A stretch of 64,000 nucleotides of DNA from Verrucomicrobiia bacterium (GTDB lineage Bacteria; Verrucomicrobiota; Verrucomicrobiia; Opitutales; Opitutaceae), in assembly GCA_011525695.1 (NCBI GenBank), contig WYBX01000078.1, positions 23,149-87,148 of the forward strand. Reading direction: 5' to 3'. Under the pieces are notes generated by a model. The model had not been told where the DNA came from and made no database searches. It saw nothing but the letters and a program-made list of their open reading frames with translations. A program made the position numbers and the translations under genes. Shown here one piece after another: positions 54,522-62,777 of this stretch. Each line of letters begins with the position of its first letter. Position 1 is the first letter of the stretch.

Positions 54522-54599
54522 GGCGCCGCTGGACCCCGGCCCGCCATGTCAGTTCCCCGGCTGGGGTTCTTCCCTCCCTGTCCGATCGTCCTGATTCAG

Positions 54600-54835
54600 G
54601 ATTCGAAGACCCTTTCATGGAGGGACGCCCTCCGTGGCGTCCACAAACCGGTGGGAAATTTATTCTGCGCAGCGAATCGATCTTAATGGCCGTGACGGAG
54701 CACGGCCCTCCATATACGAAGTTCGGAACGTTGCGGCCGGGACGGCCTGCCCTCCGACTTGTCCTCCGTAGGCTTGGCGAAGGAGGAAGGCTCGGCGAAC
54801 GAGGGAGCACGACCCTCCATGAATCCACTTCTGAT
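54600..54835 (-). repeat. Intergenic repeat, inverted partner B
   Basis: The inverted copy of the repeat at 53295-53540. Shared words include TTGCGGCCGGGACGGCCTGC (54734-54753) and GACTTGTCCTCCGTAGGCTT (54758-54777). Sub-units such as ATGGAGGGC recur inside. Both copies lie in intergenic DNA and face each other across the DUF421 operon. Confidence 0.8.
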
Positions 54836-54891
54836 TCTTTTATTCGCGATTGTCCCGCGACGCGATTCCGCCGTAACCTTTCCGGCACCCC

Positions 54892-56166
54892 ATGAAGACC
54901 ACGCGACGTCACTTCCTGAAAACGGCGGCCATAGCCCTCGGAGCGCCCACCATCATCCCCGCTTCCGCCCTGGGCCGGGATGGCACCGTGGCCCCCAGCA
55001 ACCGGATCGTTCTTGGCGGCATCGGGCTCGGGCCGCGCGGCCGGCAGGATCTCAAGGCCTTCCTCAGCCAGCCCGATGTGCAGTTCGTCACCATTGCTGA
55101 TGTTCAGGCGACCCGCCGCGAGGTCGTCCGGGTGATGGCCAACCGTCATTATGGCAACCAGGATTGCAGCGAGACTCCGGAGATGGCCGAGGTCCTCGGG
55201 CGCGACGACATCGACGCGGTGATCATTGCCACCGGTGATCGCTGGCACGCGGTGGCCACAATCCTCGCCGCCAAGGCGGGCAAGGATATCTACTGCGAGA
55301 AGCCATGCAGCATGACGGTTCGGGAAAGCCAGGAACTCGCCGATGCGGTGAACCGCTACGGACGCGTCTTCCAGGCGGGCACCCAGCGGCGCAACGTGGA
55401 TAACTTCCGGGTTGCCGCGGAGCTGGCGCGCAGCGGGCGTCTCGGCCGAATCCATACGGTTCACGCCGGGATCCTGGCGCTGGAGGAGAGCCACGCCTGG
55501 CTGCCGGCCCAGCCCGAGCCCGCCCGGGACGTGGTCGACTGGGATCGCTGGCTCGGGCCCGCGCCCTGGCGGCCCTACAACAAGGACTACGTGGACGGAC
55601 GCTGGCGGGGTTACTATGATTTCCATGGGGGGGCGGCGTTGCCCGAATGGGGCGCCCACACGGTCGACCTCTGCCAGTGGGCGGCGACGGCCGACGACAC
55701 CACGCCGGTCGAGTACGAAGCCGAGGGGCAGACGATCCATGCCCGCTATGCCAATGGCGTGAAACTCGTCATGCGGCTCGCGGGCTTCAAGGGCGAGGGC
55801 GACTGGGTGGTCCCGGGCACCTGTCCTGTGCGGTTCGAGGGTGATGAAGGCTGGGTCGAAGCCGCCGACACGGGCAAGATGGCGCTTTCGAATCCGGCGC
55901 TGCTGCCATCCGGTCCGCCTGCCGAGATGGCCGGGACCGACCCGACCCAGCACGTGCGCGACTTCCTCAACTGCGTGAAGTCGCGCGCAAAACCGGCGGC
56001 CAACGCCGACGTGACCCGCCGCGGCCACATTGTTTCGCATGTCGCGTCGATTGGCTGGCGGCTCGGCCGGAAGGTCCGGTTCGATCCGGCAACGGAGTCG
56101 TTCGTGAACGATGCCGAGGCCAATCGCATGTGCAGTCGCGCCCGCCGCGCGCCGTGGCACGCCTGA
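54892..56166 (+). CDS. Tat-exported Gfo/Idh/MocA oxidoreductase
   Basis: A 424-residue protein. It starts with a twin-arginine signal KTTRRHFLKTAAIALGAP, so it is exported folded. The Rossmann NAD(P) region (IVLGGIGLGPRGRQDLK), DYCEKP-like motif IYCEKPCSMTV and the catalytic His region FHGGAALPEWGAH are typical of the family. The substrate is probably a sugar or polyol. The start is the ATG just upstream of the RR pair. In Opitutaceae such exported dehydrogenases are common. Confidence 0.92.
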   Translation: MKTTRRHFLKTAAIALGAPTIIPASALGRDGTVAPSNRIVLGGIGLGPRGRQDLKAFLSQPDVQFVTIADVQATRREVVRVMANRHYGNQDCSETPEMAEVLGRDDIDAVIIATGDRWHAVATILAAKAGKDIYCEKPCSMTVRESQELADAVNRYGRVFQAGTQRRNVDNFRVAAELARSGRLGRIHTVHAGILALEESHAWLPAQPEPARDVVDWDRWLGPAPWRPYNKDYVDGRWRGYYDFHGGAALPEWGAHTVDLCQWAATADDTTPVEYEAEGQTIHARYANGVKLVMRLAGFKGEGDWVVPGTCPVRFEGDEGWVEAADTGKMALSNPALLPSGPPAEMAGTDPTQHVRDFLNCVKSRAKPAANADVTRRGHIVSHVASIGWRLGRKVRFDPATESFVNDAEANRMCSRARRAPWHA

Positions 56167-56186
56167 ACCCAAACTCCGCCGTATTC

Positions 56187-56846
56187 ATGAATGCATTTCG
56201 TTCGTTCGGATCGACTCTCCTCCTGCTGGCGGTGGCCGGCTGCGCCACACTGCCCACCAACCCGGCCGAGCAGGCGGCACTCGACGTCCTCGGTTCCGGG
56301 GCCGGCCTGCACGAAAAGGCCCGCGCCTGCCAGGAACTCGCCGTTGTCGGCGGACCGCGGGCGGTGCCGGCCTTGGCGGCCCTGCTCGATCACGAGCAGC
56401 TTGCCGACTACGCACGGAGCGGGCTCGAGTCGATCCGGCATCCATCGGCCGGCGCGGCCCTGACCCAGGGGCTCGGCCGGCTGCAGGGCCGCCAGCTCGC
56501 CGGGGCGGTCAACTCGCTGGGAGTCCGGCGGGAGGTCGCGGCTGTCCCGCAGTTGGAGGCTTTGGCCGTTGACGGACGGCGCGAGGTGGCCACGGAGGCG
56601 CTGGCTTCGCTGGGAATGATTGGGAATGCCGCATCGGCCCGGATCCTCGGAAATCTGCTGGCTGGCGGAGCTGCCGACCTGCGGATCCCCACGGCGCACG
56701 CGGCGCTGGTCGCCGCCGAGCGGCTGGCGCAGGACGGAAATTCCGCTGAGGCGCGCGAACTCCTGGATCGGATCGTGGCGGCCCGCCCGTCGGACCATCT
56801 GGTGATGGTGGCGCGGAACCAATCCGCGGCGCTTGTGAAACGGTGA
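56187..56846 (+). CDS. HEAT-repeat lipoprotein
   Basis: A 219-residue protein. A lipobox LAVAGCATL lies at the end of the signal peptide, so a lipid anchor is expected. The rest is Ala/Leu-rich with a repeating helix pattern (GGPRAVPALAALLDHEQLAD; REVATEALASLGMIGNAASA), typical of HEAT/ARM scaffolds. It is 20 bp downstream of the oxidoreductase gene and may be co-transcribed. Confidence 0.8.
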   Translation: MNAFRSFGSTLLLLAVAGCATLPTNPAEQAALDVLGSGAGLHEKARACQELAVVGGPRAVPALAALLDHEQLADYARSGLESIRHPSAGAALTQGLGRLQGRQLAGAVNSLGVRREVAAVPQLEALAVDGRREVATEALASLGMIGNAASARILGNLLAGGAADLRIPTAHAALVAAERLAQDGNSAEARELLDRIVAARPSDHLVMVARNQSAALVKR

Positions 56847-56950
56847 AGGTTGAAGACAGGCGGCGGGCGATTGAGGAAGGAGTACAGAGGGCAGACGGCC
56901 GAGGACGGAGGGCAGCGGAAAGACAACGGAACGCAGTCTCCTCCGCATCA

Positions 56951-56991
56951 AAACAAAACTCTCTCGTATCCACGCGGATACGAGGGAGTTT

Positions 56992-56992
<1 letters not shown>
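56951..56992 (-). terminator. Rho-independent terminator of tRNA-Met
   Basis: A long stem (56955-56971 and 56976-56992, with one mismatch) around a 4-nt loop, followed on the minus strand by T-rich sequence GTTTTGTTTTG. It ends the tRNA-Met transcription unit. Confidence 0.8.
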
Positions 56993-57068
<76 letters not shown>

Positions 57069-57129
57069 ACAGAGGAACTGCGAAAGGTTGGGTAGCTGGA
57101 TTTGGTCGTCAAGGGGCTTTTTGGAATCT

Positions 57130-57315
57130 TCGCGAAGTACCTGTCCCTAATCTTGGCGAAGTGCCTGTCCCTTGCGAGCAGCATAGGGTCGGTTCGTCGT
57201 ACCGCTGACTGAAATAACCTGTCCCTTGCAAACCCTGCGGCCCTACCGTGCGAATAACCTGTCCCTTGCAGACCGTTTGGAGCCCTCATTGCGGCGAAAT
57301 AACCTGTCCCTTGCG
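57130..57315. repeat. Cluster of CCTGTCCCTT repeats (REP-like)
   Basis: Five copies of a word CCTGTCCCT(T/A) (57140, 57164, 57218, 57258, 57303), three of them as AATAACCTGTCCCTTGC, spaced 24-54 bp. The reverse complement (GGGACAGG) is the core of repeats mobilised by REP-associated tyrosine transposases. There is no spacer regularity, so this is not a CRISPR. Confidence 0.7.
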
Positions 57316-57509
57316 GCCGGTGTGGGCGACCCTGGACGATTGGGCTCAGCCGGCCCGATTTTCGCGCTTGCATCCCGCCTGCCGGACGGGTGTGTTGGCC
57401 GGCTCTTTGTCAGGAATCACTCACTAACCAACAACGTCTCCATCATCGATCGCAAGGCGGCCCATTGGCCGACCTGTGTGTCGCCAGATACATCAGATCA
57501 CCGTACATC

Positions 57510-58427
<918 letters not shown>

Positions 58428-58458
58428 CGCCGCCCTCCACTGCATTCCCATTCTCGTA

Positions 58459-59085
58459 ATGTCCACCACCACTCCAGGAACTGCCGGGGATACCGGCCAA
58501 CCGATCTCCGCCCGGGCCGTCGCCGATTTGCGCGAAAAGACCGGCGCCGGCCTGCTTGATTGCAAGAAGGCGCTGACGGAGACCAAGGGCAACATCGAGG
58601 AGGCGATCACGATCCTCCGGAAGAAGGGTGCCGCCTCCGCCGCCAAGAAGGCCGATCGGGCGACCAAGGAGGGCGTCATCGAGAGCTACATCCATGTGGG
58701 TGGAAAGGTGGGGGTGCTCATCGAGGTCAATTGCGAGACGGACTTCGTGGCGCGCAACGAGGACTTCAAGGTGTTCGTGAAGGATCTCTGCCTGCAGATC
58801 GCGGCCGCGAGTCCACTCTATGTGACACGGGATCAGGTACCCGAGGCCGAGCTCGCGCAGGAGCGCGACATCGCGGCGGCCCAAGTGCAGGGGAAGCCGC
58901 CGGCCGCGGTGCAGAAGATCGTCGAGGGAAAGCTCGAGAAGCACTTTTCGACCGTCTGCCTCGTGGATCAGCCGTTCGTGAAGAATCCGGAAAAGACCGT
59001 GAAGGAGATGATCACCGACCAGATCGCCAAGATCGGTGAGAACATCCAGGTCCGCCGGTTCGTCCGCTACCAGCTGGGTTCGTAA
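58459..59085 (+). CDS. tsf: Elongation factor Ts
   Basis: A 208-residue EF-Ts. The N-terminal UBA-like region (AVADLREKTGAGLLDCKKAL) and the TDFVARN motif are present. It exchanges GDP for GTP on EF-Tu. The protein is shorter than the ~283-residue E. coli form, as in other short EF-Ts. It is the second gene of the rpsB operon. Confidence 0.97.
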   Translation: MSTTTPGTAGDTGQPISARAVADLREKTGAGLLDCKKALTETKGNIEEAITILRKKGAASAAKKADRATKEGVIESYIHVGGKVGVLIEVNCETDFVARNEDFKVFVKDLCLQIAAASPLYVTRDQVPEAELAQERDIAAAQVQGKPPAAVQKIVEGKLEKHFSTVCLVDQPFVKNPEKTVKEMITDQIAKIGENIQVRRFVRYQLGS

Positions 59086-59318
59086 CCTGTCCGCTATAAC
59101 GTTGGGGCGCAGTCTTGCCCGTTCGGCGAACTCAGGGCCCCGAGACATCTGCCGAGGGACTGCGCCCTCAGGAGGGTTCAACCGAGAATGCGGGCGCAGA
59201 CAAGGCTGCGCCCCTACGATACGGGTGATCGATCGCGGCATTTGGGCGCAGCCCTCGACAGGGCTCGGGACCCTTCGGCTGTGCTCGGATAACCGATAAC
59301 GGCGCCGCAGGCGCACAC
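59086..59318. repeat. GC-rich intergenic repeats
   Basis: The words GGGCGCAG/CTGCGCCC recur several times. A palindrome GGGCGCAG-ACAAGG-CTGCGCCC sits at 59192-59213. No gene is seen; the other frames here are GC-driven. Confidence 0.6.
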
Positions 59319-59350
59319 AAAAAAGCCCCGGTGGGAAATCCCGCCGGGGC
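59319..59350 (-). terminator. Terminator of the TonB receptor gene
   Basis: A stem GCCCCGGTGGG/CCCGCCGGGGC (59325-59350) followed on the minus strand by a T6 run (A-run at 59319-59324). It lies 75 bp beyond the receptor stop. Confidence 0.8.
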
Positions 59351-59424
59351 CGTGTTACGCCTTTAATGAGACACTGCCGGAAGGCCGGCGCAGGATTTCA
59401 CGCTCAAGGGCGTGAAATCCCGGG

Positions 59425-62313
59425 TCAGAAGTCGAACTCCATTCCCACCGTGAACTTCCGGCCGGAGAGGCTGGCGTCCTCGATGAACCGCGGGTAGCCC
59501 TGATAGGAGAGCTGCGGCCGATCGGTGAGGTTCGTGGCGTTCGCGAAGACCGTCACGCCTTCGCGAATCGTATAGCCGATCTCGGCGTCGACCTTCTCCT
59601 CCGCCGCATAGAATTCGTCGCTTTCGATGTCGCTGCCGAGCCCTTCCACGTAGTCGTTGCGGAAGCGATAATCGACCCGGGCGAAGAAATTGCCCCGGGC
59701 ATACTCCAACGAACTGGTGAACAGGTAATCCGAGAAACCGGGCAGCGGCAGATCCCGGTCGTCGGTGCGATTGGGGTACGTGGCCTCGGTTTCCGTGAAC
59801 GTGGCGCTGACTGCCGCGCTGAAGCCCTTCAGGAATGAAGGCAGGAAGTAGAGCCGCTGCCGCGCGATGAGCTCCACACCCATGTTCTTGGCGGTCGAGC
59901 CGTTGACCGGCCGGGTATACTCGAACTCTCCCTCGGGGTCGATGATCGGCTCACCATTGGCATCCAAGAGGTCGAAGTTCTGGACCTGGTTGAAGCTGAA
60001 GTCTTCCACGTCCTTGTAGAAGATCCCGACCGAATAGAGGCCGCTGTTCGCGGTATAGTATTCGAGCTGAATCTCGTAATTGTTCGAGAATGCCGGCTGC
60101 AGGTTGGGATTGCCCTCCCGGATGCTGCCCTCCGGGGAATTGAGCCGTCCGCGAGTGAGATCCGCCAGGCTTGGCCGGCCATAGCTCTGGTTGAAGCTCT
60201 CCCGGAGGATGAGATTTTCCGTGAGTTCATGCCGGAGGTGCAGGCCGGGCAGGAAGAAGTCATAGGAGGATCCCAGGTTGACCGGTACGACCTCGCCGGT
60301 CCCGAGATCGATGTTTTTCCGCTGGCTGCTCCACTCGTTCTTTTCCCAGCGGACGCCGGCAATGACGGTATGCCGTCCGAACCGCCAGGTGCCCATGCCA
60401 TACAGTGCGGTGGTCTCCTCCTTGGCGTCGTAGTCGCCGACATTGCTGTCCTCGAGCGTATCCTCCTCGGCCAATTCGAAGAGCCCGGGATTCGACCGCA
60501 GGAGGTCCACGCCGAGCCTTGGATGCACATCATAATATTTTGGCCGGGCCAGAAGGACCTCATCAGTCGGAGTCACGACCTGCATGTAGGGGAAGTCCTC
60601 GTCCATCTCGTAGAGCGTGACGGTCCGGTCCCAGACTGGCTTGCTGGCGCGGTACTTGGCGCCGGTCTTGAAGGTGAATGCGCCCGTGTCGCGGACGAAC
60701 TTCTTCTCCCAGTCGACCCTGGCGCTATAGACGTCCTCGGTCTTCAGGCCGCTGACGATTTCGAGTTCACCCTCATCCATGGACAGATCGTCAAACGGCG
60801 GCCCCTCCAGGATATTGAAGCTCATCAGACCACGGGCCATGTCGATCAGGTTGTATTCGAGAACATAGGCTGGATCGTCCGGTTCGCGCTCCATGTTGAG
60901 CTCGTTGTCCTGGTCGATCTGAATCTCGTTGCGGGAATAATAGAGGTCGTAGGTGAGCAGGGTGTCGCCCTTCTCGTGCCGGCCGCCAAATGAGAAGGAA
61001 TAGAGGTCGCTCGATTGGACGTCGTCCGTGCCGATGTAGCCGATCCGTCCTTCGCTGTCCTCGGTCCCGCGGCCGTACCAGGGGGTGACCTCGGCATAGG
61101 TCTTGCGGCCGGTGGGCGAGTCCTGGAAACGGGTGTCGATGTTCACATCGGTTTCGAAGGTGGTCCCCTCACGCTCGTAGTGACTGTATGTGGGCCGGAG
61201 GTAGAACGAGTTGTTCTCGTCGGTTCGGAAATCAATCGAGCCGTTGATGCCATAGGTGTTGGTCACGCGGGTGTCGTAATCCCAGTGGGAGGCCTCCATG
61301 AACCAGACGGGCAGGTCGCCGTATTGCTCCAGGTCGAGCTCGGGATTGTTCTCCGGCGTAATCTGCACCCAGTCGTTGTCGGAATTGACCGAGTAGCGAT
61401 TGGTCTTGGAGGAGCTGATCGTGGCGCTGATGCCGAGATTCCGTTCTCCGCCGCCGACACTAAAGATATCCGAGTAGGTCAGGCTGGCGGAATGGCCCCA
61501 TTTTTCCGGGAGATCACTGTAAACGCCGGCGAGCCGGAGCTTGATGTCGCGGCCGTCGCGTTGGAAGGCACTGCGGCTGACCACGTTGATGATGCCACCG
61601 ATAGCGTCGCCGTCACGGTCGGGAGTCGGCGCCTTGATCACCTCGATGTTGGTCACACCGGATGCATCGAACTGTCGGGCGTTGAAGGCGCGGCTGTTGG
61701 TCCCCGAGTTGGGAGCGCGATTGCCGTCGATCTGGAACGAGTTGTAGGCGCCCTCGATGCCGCGGATGTTGAACCCGGTGGCGGCGCCGTCGCGGTCCTC
61801 GTTGACGCTGATGCCCGGAAGCCGCTGCATGGCCTGGCCGATATTGTTGTCGACCATCTGGCCAAAGGTCTCCTCGGACACGATGTTCACGATGCCTTGG
61901 GCGACCTTCTGTTGGTTGATCGCCAGTGCCTGGCCGCGGACCGACTCCTGCACGACGAAGGAGTCCAGTTCCACAATCGTTGACTTCAACGGGGCATCGA
62001 CGCGCGTTGATGAACCGGCATTGACCGTCACGGATTGCCGGAGCGTATCAAGGCCGACGTACTGCACCTCCAGGGTGGCGGATCCGGCGGGAGCAGACAC
62101 GGAGTAACGGCCGTCCGGGCCGGTGTAATCGAGGGCGCTGGTGCCGACGACGCGTACCTCTGCGCCTTCGAGCGACTGGCCGGTCCGTTCATCAAAAACG
62201 CGGCCGGTGATCGTGCCGAAGGACTGGGCGAACAGCGAACCTGCCAGGAACGGCAGGAGGAGAGCTCCGGTAGCGAGCCTCCGCATGGACGGACGTAACG
62301 TATGCGTATACAT
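59425..62313 (-). CDS. TonB-dependent outer-membrane receptor
   Basis: A 962-residue receptor. Start ATG 62313 (MYTHTLRPSMRRLATGALLL); another M is at 62286. A signal peptide ends LFA, then a carboxypeptidase-regulatory domain (TITGRVFDERTGQSLEGAEV, YSVSAPAGSATLEVQYVG), a plug domain (IGQAMQRLPGISVNEDRD, FNIRGIEGAYNSFQIDGNRA), and a barrel ending KFTVGMEFDF. It imports large or complex substrates such as glycans or siderophores with TonB energy. The 5' leader holds hairpins. Neighbour: a related receptor further right. Confidence 0.95.
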   Translation of the reverse strand: MYTHTLRPSMRRLATGALLLPFLAGSLFAQSFGTITGRVFDERTGQSLEGAEVRVVGTSALDYTGPDGRYSVSAPAGSATLEVQYVGLDTLRQSVTVNAGSSTRVDAPLKSTIVELDSFVVQESVRGQALAINQQKVAQGIVNIVSEETFGQMVDNNIGQAMQRLPGISVNEDRDGAATGFNIRGIEGAYNSFQIDGNRAPNSGTNSRAFNARQFDASGVTNIEVIKAPTPDRDGDAIGGIINVVSRSAFQRDGRDIKLRLAGVYSDLPEKWGHSASLTYSDIFSVGGGERNLGISATISSSKTNRYSVNSDNDWVQITPENNPELDLEQYGDLPVWFMEASHWDYDTRVTNTYGINGSIDFRTDENNSFYLRPTYSHYEREGTTFETDVNIDTRFQDSPTGRKTYAEVTPWYGRGTEDSEGRIGYIGTDDVQSSDLYSFSFGGRHEKGDTLLTYDLYYSRNEIQIDQDNELNMEREPDDPAYVLEYNLIDMARGLMSFNILEGPPFDDLSMDEGELEIVSGLKTEDVYSARVDWEKKFVRDTGAFTFKTGAKYRASKPVWDRTVTLYEMDEDFPYMQVVTPTDEVLLARPKYYDVHPRLGVDLLRSNPGLFELAEEDTLEDSNVGDYDAKEETTALYGMGTWRFGRHTVIAGVRWEKNEWSSQRKNIDLGTGEVVPVNLGSSYDFFLPGLHLRHELTENLILRESFNQSYGRPSLADLTRGRLNSPEGSIREGNPNLQPAFSNNYEIQLEYYTANSGLYSVGIFYKDVEDFSFNQVQNFDLLDANGEPIIDPEGEFEYTRPVNGSTAKNMGVELIARQRLYFLPSFLKGFSAAVSATFTETEATYPNRTDDRDLPLPGFSDYLFTSSLEYARGNFFARVDYRFRNDYVEGLGSDIESDEFYAAEEKVDAEIGYTIREGVTVFANATNLTDRPQLSYQGYPRFIEDASLSGRKFTVGMEFDF

Positions 62314-62696
62314 ATGGTTATGCGATCTTGGTGTGCATCGGCCCTGGGGCCGACTGAGCAACTTCCGCAATCGATCCGCCGCGGGGGGTCCGCGGATGAT
62401 TCCGATTTTTGCCCGTATGGGGTTGAAGCAAGGTCAGAAACCTTGCCGCCGCAGTCTCGCTGATACCCAAGGGTCCGTCCATCACCCGAACGGGTGGGAG
62501 GCGCGAAGCCTATGGGCATCGGTCGGGCTCATGTGTGAGCGTAGGCATTCTTAGATAGAGTGTTATGGCTATTTTCGCGGCTCACCGGGAAAATTCACGC
62601 GGCGGCGTCGGGAGAGTCCCTCTTTCGGCTCTGATCTCGTGACGCCGAGGTTTCCTGGGCGGCGTCCCTACGGAACGAAAGTTTCAAATGCCCCGC
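62314..62696 (-). promoter_or_regulatory. TonB receptor upstream region with two hairpins
   Basis: About 380 bp between the two receptor genes. The receptor leader (minus strand) can fold a perfect 7-bp hairpin GCAAGGT/ACCTTGC with a 5-nt loop (62428-62446) and a 6-bp hairpin CACCCG/CGGGTG (about 62484-62497). The arrangement could be a leader regulatory RNA or a transcription-factor site. No known riboswitch class matched by eye. Confidence 0.4.
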
Positions 62697-62726
62697 AAAA
62701 AAGCCCCGGCGGAAATCCGCCGGGGC
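62697..62726 (-). terminator. Terminator of the second TonB receptor gene
   Basis: A perfect stem GCCCCGGCGG/CCGCCGGGGC (62703-62712 and 62717-62726) with an AAAT loop, followed on the minus strand by six T. Nearly the same sequence as the terminator at 59325, suggesting gene duplication including the 3' end. Confidence 0.85.
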
Positions 62727-62777
62727 TGGCTGAACCCACTTAATGAATTCGCACCCTGAGGTGCGAATTCATCATCA

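Noticed and set aside
54490..56172. A 560-residue minus-strand frame opposite the Gfo/Idh gene
   Set aside because: The plus strand carries a clear Tat-exported oxidoreductase with family motifs. The antisense frame has no recognisable motif and also runs through an intergenic repeat.
57130..57315. Possible CRISPR array upstream of rpsB
   Set aside because: The repeat word is only 9-17 bp, spacing varies from 24 to 54 bp and no cas genes are nearby. It fits REP-like repeats better.
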